Shown here piece after piece: positions 1-6,160 of a DNA stretch of 7,066 bases. A program made the translations under genes and the position numbers. Positions within the stretch are counted from its first letter, which is position 1. Every line of letters begins with the position of its first letter. Origin of the DNA: an uncultured Chlamydiae bacterium (GTDB lineage: Bacteria > Chlamydiota > Chlamydiia > Chlamydiales > Rhabdochlamydiaceae); NCBI GenBank assembly GCA_903867585.1, contig CAIPRZ010000053.1:1-7066 (forward strand), written 5' to 3'. The notes beneath the pieces were generated by a model, which saw nothing but the letters and a program-made list of their open reading frames with translations, was not told where the DNA came from and ran no database searches.

Positions 1-222
1 AAAGAAGATAAAAAGAATAGTAAACTACCATCCATCTTTGCTTTGTATGAAGAAGCCAAAGAGCAGGAAGAAGAAACTCTAAGAAAACTTATTTTGAAAA
101 AAAAACCATTACTGAGCTCTAAAGAAATCAAACAGAGACAAAAAGGATATCGCTTTTTTCTTTATAGAGGATACAGTATAGATCAAGTAAACAAACACCT
201 ACACTCAATTGAGGATCTATGA
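1..222 (+). CDS. RecX-like regulatory protein, C-terminal end only (5' truncated by window)
   Basis: Frame 1 is open from the window edge to TGA at 220-222, giving the last 73 residues of a longer protein. The tail reads as a Lys/Glu-rich helix followed by a segment containing RFFLYRGYSIDQVNKHL. This resembles the last three-helix repeat of RecX, where enterobacterial proteins end with a FLLYRGY-type motif followed by a short helix. RecX binds RecA filaments and modulates recombination. The stop overlaps the ATG of the next gene in an ATGA arrangement, so the two are probably co-transcribed and translationally coupled. The family call rests on one short motif and helix pattern; the N-terminal two thirds are outside the window. 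Another small helical protein cannot be excluded. Confidence 0.6.
   Translation, partial: KEDKKNSKLPSIFALYEEAKEQEEETLRKLILKKKPLLSSKEIKQRQKGYRFFLYRGYSIDQVNKHLHSIEDL
211..214 (+). promoter_or_regulatory. Ribosome binding site GAGG for the small proline-rich gene
   Basis: GAGG lies inside the end of the RecX-like gene. It is 4 nt from the ATG at 219 and 7 nt from the second, adjacent ATG at 222. The usual 5-9 nt spacing favours 222 as the main start; the difference is one methionine. Confidence 0.5.
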
Positions 223-467
223 TGGATTCTGGAATACCACCGATAAATAACAACTCTTCACCGCAAATCCCATCCACCCCACCAACGCCCAATGAACCCC
301 CAGCCATAGGCCCGTTTGCTAAGATGCTGCCAGGAGCAAGCCCTGAAGAGGTTAAAAAAATTACTAATAACTTCATCAATTATACAATCCAAGCTATGAA
401 GCAAGATCAAAATAATATGCTTGAAGCCCTAAAAAAAATGCAGGAAGACCAGCAGGAATATTCTTAA
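219..467 (+). CDS. Small proline-rich hypothetical protein (81-82 aa)
   Basis: Function unknown. Residues 1-35 or so are rich in Pro, Asn and Ser, probably disordered. From about residue 36 (PFAKMLPGASPEEVKKI) the protein turns into a predicted amphipathic helix rich in Lys, Gln, Asn and Glu that runs to the end. There is no signal peptide or membrane segment, so it is likely cytoplasmic or a small adaptor. It overlaps the upstream RecX-like gene by 4 nt (or 1 nt if ATG 222 is used), which with the GAGG site supports real translation. Its place just before the RluD-family gene recalls a small conserved hypothetical (CT659, from memory) beside sfhB in Chlamydia trachomatis. That equivalence is inference from position and size only. 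The minus-strand ORF across it is a shadow. Confidence 0.75.
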   Translation: MMDSGIPPINNNSSPQIPSTPPTPNEPPAIGPFAKMLPGASPEEVKKITNNFINYTIQAMKQDQNNMLEALKKMQEDQQEYS

Positions 468-478
468 TTTTAAATTTG

Positions 479-532
479 GACTTAAGTTTCTAAAACAATT
501 ATAATATTTATAATTATGAAAAAACTTAAGTC
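479..532. repeat. Nested inverted repeat around the rluD-like start codon
   Basis: GACTTAAGTTT (479-489) and AAACTTAAGTC (522-532) are perfect 11-bp inverted arms. Between them AATTATAA (497-504) and TTATAATT (508-515) form a perfect 8-bp inverted repeat with a TAT spacer. The ATG at 516-518 sits directly after the inner arm and before the outer right arm, which covers codons 3-6. Each outer arm also contains the palindrome ACTTAAGT (480-487 and 524-531), 44 bp apart. It could be an mRNA hairpin controlling the start codon, or paired operator sites around a promoter. The arms are seen directly; a role is inference, and AT-richness raises the chance of coincidence. Confidence 0.55.
500..514 (+). 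promoter_or_regulatory. Candidate -10 promoter element(s) TATAAT before the RluD-family gene
   Basis: TATAAT occurs exactly at 500-505 and again at 509-514. With the first copy, transcription would start near 512, leaving a 5' leader of only a few bases before ATG 516, which fits the absence of a Shine-Dalgarno sequence. A -35 box is poor: TTGGAC at 476-481, 18 bp upstream, matches the consensus at three positions. The sequence is AT-rich, so chance matches are possible. Confidence 0.4.
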
Positions 533-1454
533 TTTTACTTTAGATTCTCCTGAATTTACTAATAAGCGCTTAGATAAGGCACTTCCGGTCTTATTCGAAG
601 GGCATACCCGCTCCTTCTACGAATCGCTTTTTGACAAGGAATTAATTAAAGTTAACAACAAACCTGCTAAAAAAAGCTATAAACTTAATTTTAACGATCT
701 AGTTACTGTCGAGATTCCTGCCCCCGTTGTCCCCTCATTAGCCAAACAAAAAATGGATTTTGATGTCATTTTTGAAGATGAACATCTTCTTGTGATTAAT
801 AAACCGGCAGGGCTTGTGGTCCACCCAGCGCCAGGACATGCTGAAAACACCCTTGTAAACGGCCTTTTATACCATTGCTTCATAGAACAGGACCAAGATG
901 ACACCTTAAGGCCAGGTATCGTGCACCGGCTGGATAAAGACACCTCAGGGCTCATTATCACCTGTAAAACGATCCAGGCTCATGAAGCCTTAAGCCAGCA
1001 ATTCATGAATCGGCAAATTAAAAAAAGTTATTTAGCTATATGCCTTGGCAAAGTAAAGGAAGAAACCATAGAAGCTCCGATAGCGCGTCATAAAAATTTT
1101 AGACAAAAAATGGCAGTAAGCTTTACCCCAAATGCTAAACAGGCCACAACAATTGTCCAAAATTTATTTTACGATCACGAAATTACACTTGCAAAACTTC
1201 AGATTATTACCGGCCGCACCCACCAAATCCGTGTACATATGCAATATAGAAAAACACCGGTTCTTGGTGACTCTGTTTATGGTTATGTCAACGCCAATAC
1301 AAGCTTTAAAACAAAAAGGCAGTATTTACATGCTTATGAGATCTCTTTTACCCATCCCATTAATCATAAGCCTCTTCATTTAAAAGCCCCCCTTGCTATA
1401 GATATGCAAGAGTTTTTAAATCAGCGCAAAATCGACCCCGCTATTTATTCTTAA
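516..1454 (+). CDS. rluD: RluD-family 23S rRNA pseudouridine synthase (S4 domain plus catalytic domain)
   Basis: Converts specific uridines in large-subunit rRNA to pseudouridine, acting on ribosome precursors in the cytoplasm. Residues about 14-70 form an S4 RNA-binding domain (NKRLDKAL, then KVNNKPAKKSYKL). The catalytic domain begins near residue 82 with VIFEDEHLLVINKPAGLVVHP. The signature GIVHRLDKDTSGL carries the catalytic Asp140. TGRTHQIRVH at 232-241 is the second conserved block, and PVLGDSVYG follows. At 312 residues the length is normal for RluC/RluD enzymes. The symbol means family level; RluC-type or chlamydial SfhB naming is equally possible and the target uridines cannot be read from sequence. 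The start ATG 516 has no Shine-Dalgarno but is the first Met before the S4 domain and lies within the nested inverted repeat. It is 48 nt after the small proline-rich gene. Confidence 0.93.
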   Translation: MKKLKSFTLDSPEFTNKRLDKALPVLFEGHTRSFYESLFDKELIKVNNKPAKKSYKLNFNDLVTVEIPAPVVPSLAKQKMDFDVIFEDEHLLVINKPAGLVVHPAPGHAENTLVNGLLYHCFIEQDQDDTLRPGIVHRLDKDTSGLIITCKTIQAHEALSQQFMNRQIKKSYLAICLGKVKEETIEAPIARHKNFRQKMAVSFTPNAKQATTIVQNLFYDHEITLAKLQIITGRTHQIRVHMQYRKTPVLGDSVYGYVNANTSFKTKRQYLHAYEISFTHPINHKPLHLKAPLAIDMQEFLNQRKIDPAIYS

Positions 1455-1535
1455 ATATTTAATATATCCCCTTTTTTTAATTGTCCTTTGAATGTTACAT
1501 TCCCTAGTGCTTGTCCATTAACCAGGTCAATATTT

Positions 1536-2252
1536 ATGAAATTATTCATCACGTTTTTTTGTCTTTCTTTCCCCCTATTAAGCTTCGCAAATACATGCGA
1601 AGAATCTGAGTTAAATAATTCAGAATCTTGTGAATTGGTGCTTGTAAATGAAACAGCTGATGTCTGTGTGCTAGAAGAGCCTTCTCAAGAGAATAATAGC
1701 TCCGATAGTTTAGAAGTTTCCACATTAGATGAGCCTGAAAAAACTTGTGAATCTTGCTTAGACGCCTGCACGTCAGAGAATTCAGAAGTTTCCACTTTAG
1801 ATCAAAGTGCGACTTCGCCTGAATCATGCCAACTTCTTGCTAAAGCTTTTGTTGATCTTAAAAACAAAGAAGTAGAATCCGCACTTGACCTATTTATAAA
1901 TATTTTTCAAAAGGCTTCTTCTGAAGATTCTTCAGATAGGCTAGCTGTTCTATTCAATAGCGGTTTAGGATATATGCTTTGCATGGATAGACTAGATCGT
2001 CTTAATGAAGTGCATCAATTGCTTGGAAAACAATTCTTTGATTTTGTCTATTTTATATCTCAGCAAAACGAAGACTTTTCGCTAGAAACGTATCTTAAAG
2101 AAATGCTAAGCACTGTAAAAATAAATGAAGAAGAATTTTTAAAAGACTTTTTGAAGATTCATACAGAATCTGATTATGCGATACTTTCTGTTCTTAAAAA
2201 GATAAATGACGTACATCTGAAAAATTTTGTAACAAAAATTTTAGAACAATAA
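1536..2252 (+). CDS. Secreted acidic cysteine-rich hypothetical protein (238 aa)
   Basis: Function unknown. The chosen ATG begins a clear Sec signal peptide, MKLFITFFCLSFPLLSFA, with probable cleavage after residue 18; a weak AGG lies 9 nt upstream. The open frame extends left to a TTG at 1488, but that would bury the signal peptide 16 residues inside. The mature N-terminal part (19-100) is strongly acidic, rich in Ser, Glu and Asn, and holds seven Cys (21, 32, 44, 71, 74, 78, 98); an eighth is Cys149. Two copies of an EVSTLD...ESC unit (60-74 and 84-98) repeat with a 24-residue period. Residues 99-238 look all-helical, possibly TPR-like packing (AKAFVDLKNKEVESALDLF). There is no lipobox. An exported, disulfide-linked envelope or periplasmic protein is a reasonable inference. 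It ends just before the shared terminator. Confidence 0.8.
   Translation: MKLFITFFCLSFPLLSFANTCEESELNNSESCELVLVNETADVCVLEEPSQENNSSDSLEVSTLDEPEKTCESCLDACTSENSEVSTLDQSATSPESCQLLAKAFVDLKNKEVESALDLFINIFQKASSEDSSDRLAVLFNSGLGYMLCMDRLDRLNEVHQLLGKQFFDFVYFISQQNEDFSLETYLKEMLSTVKINEEEFLKDFLKIHTESDYAILSVLKKINDVHLKNFVTKILEQ
1712..1802 (+). repeat. Two-copy direct repeat inside the secreted protein gene
   Basis: AGAAGTTTCCACATTAGAT at 1712-1730 recurs at 1784-1802 with one mismatch. The period is 72 nt, a multiple of three, so the reading frame is kept and the protein gains a 24-residue unit. The later part of the units (ESC) is less alike at DNA level. Confidence 0.8.
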
Positions 2253-2256
2253 GATT

Positions 2257-2287
2257 AAAAAACCCCAGTTTAACTGGGGTTTTTTTT
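2257..2287. terminator. Bidirectional rho-independent terminator between converging genes
   Basis: CCCCAGT (2263-2269) pairs with ACTGGGG (2273-2279) around a TTA loop. Six A's precede the left arm and eight T's follow the right arm, so both strands have a GC-rich hairpin plus U-run. It ends the + strand secreted-protein transcript and the - strand KH-protein transcript; the KH stop codon (2286-2288) touches the T-run. Confidence 0.92.
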
Positions 2288-2543
2288 AAACTTCGGCCTC
2301 GGCCTTTTCCCCTTCTTCCAGAATTTCTAGATTGACTCTGATACCATTGCGACTTGCAACAGACATTAAAAGAGTACGGATCGCATTAATGGTCTTACCT
2401 TTTTTACCGATAATTTTACCAATATCAGCTTTCTCAACTTTAAGTTCTATAATAAGGGTATGAGTGCCACCCACTTCACTGATTTGGACTTTATCAGGAT
2501 TATCAACAAGATTCTTGACGATGTATTCGACGAATTCTTTCAT
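2286..2543 (-). CDS. khpA: KhpA-type KH-domain RNA-binding protein (85 aa)
   Basis: A small single KH-domain RNA-binding protein, cytoplasmic. The diagnostic loop is IGKIIGKKGKTINAIR at 41-56, with the GxxG at G46-G49 that grips single-stranded RNA. Length and the acidic tail (EILEEGEKAEAEV) fit the KhpA/YlqC family. In Gram-positive bacteria KhpA pairs with KhpB (Jag/EloR) and affects cell division and small-RNA binding; whether that holds here is unknown. ATG 2543 has a strong ribosome site: AAAGGA on the minus strand, with 7 nt between GGA and ATG. It lies 109 nt downstream of the DHH gene, past that gene's terminator, so it may have its own promoter, although I see no convincing -35/-10 pair in the gap. 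Confidence 0.9.
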   Translation of the reverse strand: MKEFVEYIVKNLVDNPDKVQISEVGGTHTLIIELKVEKADIGKIIGKKGKTINAIRTLLMSVASRNGIRVNLEILEEGEKAEAEV

Positions 2544-2550
2544 ATTTCGT

Positions 2551-2557
2551 TCCTTTC
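2551..2557 (-). promoter_or_regulatory. Strong Shine-Dalgarno for the KH gene
   Basis: The minus strand reads GAAAGGA, followed by ACGAAAT and the ATG. This is by far the clearest ribosome site in the window and fixes the start of the KH gene. Confidence 0.75.
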
Positions 2558-2632
2558 AGATTGAGTAAGCGTTCATGGACATCTTCCATGTAGGCCAAAA
2601 ATAGCCCATTTAGTAAATAATTAAAAGAATTT

Positions 2633-2664
2633 AAAAAAAAACTCTTGGGGATTCACCCCACAAG
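2633..2664 (-). terminator. Rho-independent terminator at the end of the DHH gene
   Basis: On the minus strand CTT-GT-GGGG, a TGAAT loop, then CCCC-AAG form a stem with a two-base bulge, followed by AG and nine T's (2633-2641). The hairpin overlaps the last codons and TGA stop (2653-2655) of the DHH gene, so termination is built into the coding end. Confidence 0.75.
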
Positions 2665-5292
2665 TTTAGGTAAAAATGGGGTAATCATCGCTTTTCGAGA
2701 GTTCATAGAACCAGAAATCACCTCTAAAACAATAAGATCTCCCCCTACATCAGATTTCAAATAATCTATAGGCACTTTTAGGCTCGAGCCCAAAGTAGAG
2801 ATAAGAAGATCTTCATAAAGATCTTTTTTACCATAGAGCTTAATCTGCTTAATAGCTTTTTTAGCGCCACTTGAAGCCCCAAAAGCATTTAAGAAAGATC
2901 TTAAATGGGTCATACCCCCTTCAGAATCTTTTGGCACATACAGCCAAATTTCATCTAGATGCGAGGTTGGTTGATCTTTAGCAGCATCAATACCAGCAAG
3001 GGTGGAAATCATAAAGAGGTGAAGATCGATTTCTTTTTTACTTGTGGAGGATTTAATGCTTTCAGAAATAAAAGCTTTCTGCAGTTTTGTGGCATATTTT
3101 TTATAACAAGGATAGTTAATAGGATAGAATTTGAATTGACCGATCCGTACACACCCATTTTGCTCTTTGGTGTCAGCAAAAAATAGGTTATCTACCCCTT
3201 CAGCCCCTTTCTCAATAATACTTTCAATAAACTTTTCTTTATGATGATAGATCTTTTTGGTGATGGAATATAAATCTTCATTTTTAAGGAGCTTCATCGC
3301 GGCATTTTGAACAAATGTGGCATCTTGAGTGAGATCATCAAAGTTCACCACTTCCACCTCTTCTTGTCTAAGAATGGTTTTCATCCGATTAATAAGATCT
3401 TTGACAGTCATCACATCTTTATACGACACTTTAGATAGAAAATCAGTATCATCCAAAATCGCAAATAGAAAATGGAGATACTCCACATATTCTCTTGTTG
3501 GATCGATATAAAAAGAGCCTTTTTGCTCAAGGGCATGCAATTTTTGTAAAAGCCTCATTTGGATCCGTCTTTCTGATTTAGACGCTTTTTGGGCTTTTAA
3601 AGACTCTAATTGCTTTAAGATTTTTTCTTGGCTCATTCCAGAACTTGATAAACGATCATTAATCGAAAAGGCAAGCTCTGCCACAATCACATTAGAGGAT
3701 TGAACATCCGAAATGTAAATAGTGGCAGGTGTGGTACCACTAAGCTGTAATTTATGGTGATCGATTACAGAAATAACTTCTAAGTAGCTTGGAACTTTAG
3801 TTTCGTCTCTATTTGAAAAATCTCTTAAGGTAACAGTTCCTAAAACAGGTTTATAAAGGTCACTGGCATAAATGACGCCCATAGGAACAAGCTTATTTCC
3901 ATCATGCATAGTAACAGTTAAATAGGCACTATTTCCCATTTTAGCTCGAAGCTCTTCCACATCAGACTTATCAGTAACATATAAAGGTCTATAGCCAAAA
4001 ACTTTAGATTTTATATCTAAAGAAACATTTAACCGATCGACAAAGCGGCGGCATGTGTGAATGGCCTCATCTAAAGCTTGAATGATTTGATCAAGCGTTT
4101 TAAATAAAACAGTTCTTGTGGCGGTCAGCTCTCCAGAGGAGTTAAATAACTTTTCAATAAGTTGCCCTTGGACAAGCTCCACAAATTTTTCAAATCGGGT
4201 GATGCTAATTTCACTAAAGCCTTTAGCCATAGAAGAAATATCAGCCTCTAGTCCCTCTTTAACGTTTAAAACTTGTACTAAATAATCAGAAACATGCTTG
4301 AGTTGTCTTTGGGATAATTCTTTGAAAGACTCTGCTTCTTTAAGTTTCATCCCAAGCATCTGAGCAATGAACGGTTTTAAATCATTTTTTTTAAGATCTT
4401 CTTGAGAAAAAAGGGTAATCAATTCTTGCTGGAATCTATTCTCAAAGTGTCTGAGCATTTGATTTACAAGCATTACTACCTGTCTTACCCCTTCAATATC
4501 AACAGTTCTCCAGTCCCCATGATAAAATCCGTGCTCGTCTACAAGAACAACCGCTTGGCTATTTTTTTCAAGATCTATGGATAAGGAAGAACCTTCCATC
4601 GATTTTTTTACCATATCGACTTGAGTTAAAAGCTCTAGGGATGAAACCTGCAAAGCCCCTCTATGCCTTGCGCAAAATTGGAAAAGATGAGGAGAAAATA
4701 TATCATCAAAAATGAGTTTAAACTCTACTTGATAACTCGGGGCTCCACCAGGCACATTCCAAATATGGAGACCCTCAGAGACTCTAGATCCAAGAGCATC
4801 TATCCAACCCCAAAATGAAGCTACTGTCGTGTCAAGATCAGGCGATGAGTGAGCCGTTACATAATGTGAGCCAAAATAGGTCTTGTTTTGACCGATAGGA
4901 AAATAGGACTGGTAAAAATCGCGTGGAATATATTTTCCACACATCTTAGCACGGATTTTATAATTAGCTTCTTTGCTAAGGCCAGAGTATTGATTGAGCC
5001 ATAATTCATAATGAGAAAAATGGATCGACCCAAAAAAAGGATCATTTTTTAACTCTTCAAAGAGTTGACTAAGCTTTGGAAGTAGAAAAACAGAATGAGT
5101 AATAGATTCTATTTCTTGAGTCAGAAAATGGAAAAATCCATCAAGCCGTTGATGTAAATTTTTATTTTTAAAATCCGTTTTTTTACACCATTCTAAAATC
5201 TTTTTAATATTTAAAGGGGTGCTGATTGAGAGGGAATAATCCCCTAAAAGACTATGGCTGGCTTGGGAAAAATTATGAGAAAGTGTGTCCAT
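2653..5292 (-). CDS. Very large DHH/DHHA2-family phosphoesterase (879 aa), family II pyrophosphatase-like
   Basis: Predicted metal-dependent phosphohydrolase related to family II pyrophosphatases and Prune-type exopolyphosphatases; substrate unknown. Numbering from ATG 5292: residues 1-140 are a helical N-terminal region; motif I is HSSPDLDT with H148, D152, D154; motif III is VIDHHK with D511-H513; AILDDTDF (D614/D615) matches the next metal-binding Asp. A DHHA2 domain (about 707-879) has DTKE, IGQFKFYPI and a C-terminal NSRKAMITP (S865-K867), equivalent to the substrate-binding SRKKQ of family II enzymes. About 335 residues separate motif I from the motif II/III region: largely helical (270-430), ending in a CBS-like piece GVIYASDL before VTLRD491. 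A rival motif II is LVD252EHG. About 2.8 times the size of an ordinary family II enzyme. A GTG at 5349 would start inside the tRNA and is rejected. No good ribosome site is seen. Confidence 0.85.
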   Translation of the reverse strand: MDTLSHNFSQASHSLLGDYSLSISTPLNIKKILEWCKKTDFKNKNLHQRLDGFFHFLTQEIESITHSVFLLPKLSQLFEELKNDPFFGSIHFSHYELWLNQYSGLSKEANYKIRAKMCGKYIPRDFYQSYFPIGQNKTYFGSHYVTAHSSPDLDTTVASFWGWIDALGSRVSEGLHIWNVPGGAPSYQVEFKLIFDDIFSPHLFQFCARHRGALQVSSLELLTQVDMVKKSMEGSSLSIDLEKNSQAVVLVDEHGFYHGDWRTVDIEGVRQVVMLVNQMLRHFENRFQQELITLFSQEDLKKNDLKPFIAQMLGMKLKEAESFKELSQRQLKHVSDYLVQVLNVKEGLEADISSMAKGFSEISITRFEKFVELVQGQLIEKLFNSSGELTATRTVLFKTLDQIIQALDEAIHTCRRFVDRLNVSLDIKSKVFGYRPLYVTDKSDVEELRAKMGNSAYLTVTMHDGNKLVPMGVIYASDLYKPVLGTVTLRDFSNRDETKVPSYLEVISVIDHHKLQLSGTTPATIYISDVQSSNVIVAELAFSINDRLSSSGMSQEKILKQLESLKAQKASKSERRIQMRLLQKLHALEQKGSFYIDPTREYVEYLHFLFAILDDTDFLSKVSYKDVMTVKDLINRMKTILRQEEVEVVNFDDLTQDATFVQNAAMKLLKNEDLYSITKKIYHHKEKFIESIIEKGAEGVDNLFFADTKEQNGCVRIGQFKFYPINYPCYKKYATKLQKAFISESIKSSTSKKEIDLHLFMISTLAGIDAAKDQPTSHLDEIWLYVPKDSEGGMTHLRSFLNAFGASSGAKKAIKQIKLYGKKDLYEDLLISTLGSSLKVPIDYLKSDVGGDLIVLEVISGSMNSRKAMITPFLPKLVG

Positions 5293-5318
5293 ATACGTGT
5301 CGGTAATAAGTAAAAAAA

Positions 5319-5392
5319 TGGATTGAGCAGGACTCGAACCTGCGACCACCCACTTAGAAGGCGGGTGCTCTATCCAGCTGAGCTATCAATCC
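5319..5392 (-). tRNA. tRNA-Arg, anticodon UCU
   Basis: Complete cloverleaf on the minus strand: acceptor GGATTGA/TCAATCC, D-arm GCTC...GAGC, anticodon stem CCCGC/GTGGG with one G-U pair, loop CTTCTAA (anticodon TCT, 5356-5358), five-base variable loop, T-arm GCAGG-TTCGAGT-CCTGC, discriminator A at 5319. It reads AGA codons. CCA is not encoded; seven T's follow directly, so a CCA-adding enzyme is needed. It lies 42 nt after lptB and 26 nt before the DHH gene with no terminator on the lptB side, so it is probably cut out of an operon transcript. The T-run after the acceptor stem could give partial termination. Confidence 0.97.
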
Positions 5393-5434
5393 TTACATTA
5401 ATGACCAACACCCCTTTTTTTCAAAGAGTTTCTA

Positions 5435-6160
5435 CTACAGACGGAAATTTTCTCCAAAGTATACACGTCTTGCCTCTTTACTAGCAAGAAGTTGATCTAC
5501 AGTTCCTGACATCAAAACTTTTCCCTCTTGGATCAGAAAACTTCGATCGACAATAGAAAAGATTTCCCTAGCGTTATGATCGGTAATAAGTACAGAGATC
5601 CCCCTTTTTTTTAGGTGGCGAATCAAATCTTTTACATCCTGTACCGATATCGGATCAATGTTGGCAAAAGGCTCATCTAAAAGTAACAGCTTAGGACGGG
5701 TAATAAGGGCCCGGGTAATCTCGAGACGTCTTCTTTCTCCGCCTGATAATACCGCTGCCATCTTCTTACGATGTTTTTCTAAATTAAGCTCTCCTAAAAG
5801 TTCATCTAAACGGTGTTGTTTTTCTATTTTAGATAACCCCTGGGTTTCTAGAACGCAAACAATATTATCTTCCACGCTTAAATCCCCAAAAACCGATGGC
5901 TCTTGGGCTAAATATCCCATACCAATGGAGGCTCTTTTATGAACAGGTAAGGAGGTGATATTTTTACCTTCAAAAAACACCTGTCCACTATCGGGAGCTA
6001 TAAGGCCCATAGCCATATAAAAAGCTGTTGTCTTACCAGCCCCGTTGGGCCCTAGTAATCCGACAACCTCTTCTTTTTTGACATCAAAACTTAAGCTTTT
6101 AACAACTGTTTTTTTGCCGTAATCTTTTTTAAGATCTCTTACTTCAAGTAAACTATTCAT
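5435..6160 (-). CDS. lptB: LptB, ATPase of the lipopolysaccharide export ABC transporter
   Basis: Cytoplasmic ATPase that, with LptF/LptG and LptC, drives extraction of lipopolysaccharide from the inner membrane onto the Lpt bridge. All ABC motifs are present in 241 residues: Walker A GPNGAGKT (37-44), Q-loop Q86 in YLAQEPSVF, signature LSGGERRR (138-145), Walker B LLLLDEP (158-164), D-loop ANIDP, and H-loop His195 in ITDHN. YLAQEPSVFGDLSV and LLDEPFANIDPISV, plus the C-terminal VYFGENF, are characteristic of LptB rather than of other ABC ATPases. The length is the family norm. ATG 6160 lies within the end of the LptC-like gene (8-nt overlap), suggesting translational coupling; no independent strong ribosome site is seen. 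Confidence 0.96.
   Translation of the reverse strand: MNSLLEVRDLKKDYGKKTVVKSLSFDVKKEEVVGLLGPNGAGKTTAFYMAMGLIAPDSGQVFFEGKNITSLPVHKRASIGMGYLAQEPSVFGDLSVEDNIVCVLETQGLSKIEKQHRLDELLGELNLEKHRKKMAAVLSGGERRRLEITRALITRPKLLLLDEPFANIDPISVQDVKDLIRHLKKRGISVLITDHNAREIFSIVDRSFLIQEGKVLMSGTVDQLLASKEARRVYFGENFRL

Noticed and set aside
128..379. Minus-strand open frame across the small proline-rich gene
   Set aside because: It is the antisense of the Pro/Asn-rich coding region (hence its Gly-rich translation) with no ribosome site or family resemblance; other opposite-strand frames within rluD, DHH and lptB are shadows too.
1451..1462. Palindrome TTAAATATTTAA at the rluD-family stop codon
   Set aside because: Pure A/T sequence in an AT-rich genome; no GC stem and no T-run, so not a terminator.
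1488..1535. Longer start (TTG 1488) for the secreted protein
   Set aside because: It would place 16 residues before a clear signal peptide, and TTG has no ribosome site; ATG 1536 fits better.
2574..2590. Inverted repeat CATGGA-CATCT-TCCATG in the gap before the KH gene
   Set aside because: Only 6 bp, no T-run and no promoter element beside it; too weak to call an operator or terminator.
5293..5349. N-terminal extension of the DHH protein from a GTG codon (MVAGSSPAQS...)
   Set aside because: The first ten residues are translated from the tRNA-Arg T-arm and acceptor stem; this peptide is a familiar artefact of genes called into tRNAs. ATG 5292 is just after the tRNA.
5300..5592. 13-bp direct repeat TCGGTAATAAGTA at 5300-5312 and 5580-5592
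   Set aside because: One copy encodes LITD in LptB, the other is the spacer after the tRNA. A single 13-mer match is expected by chance about as often as not in 7 kb.
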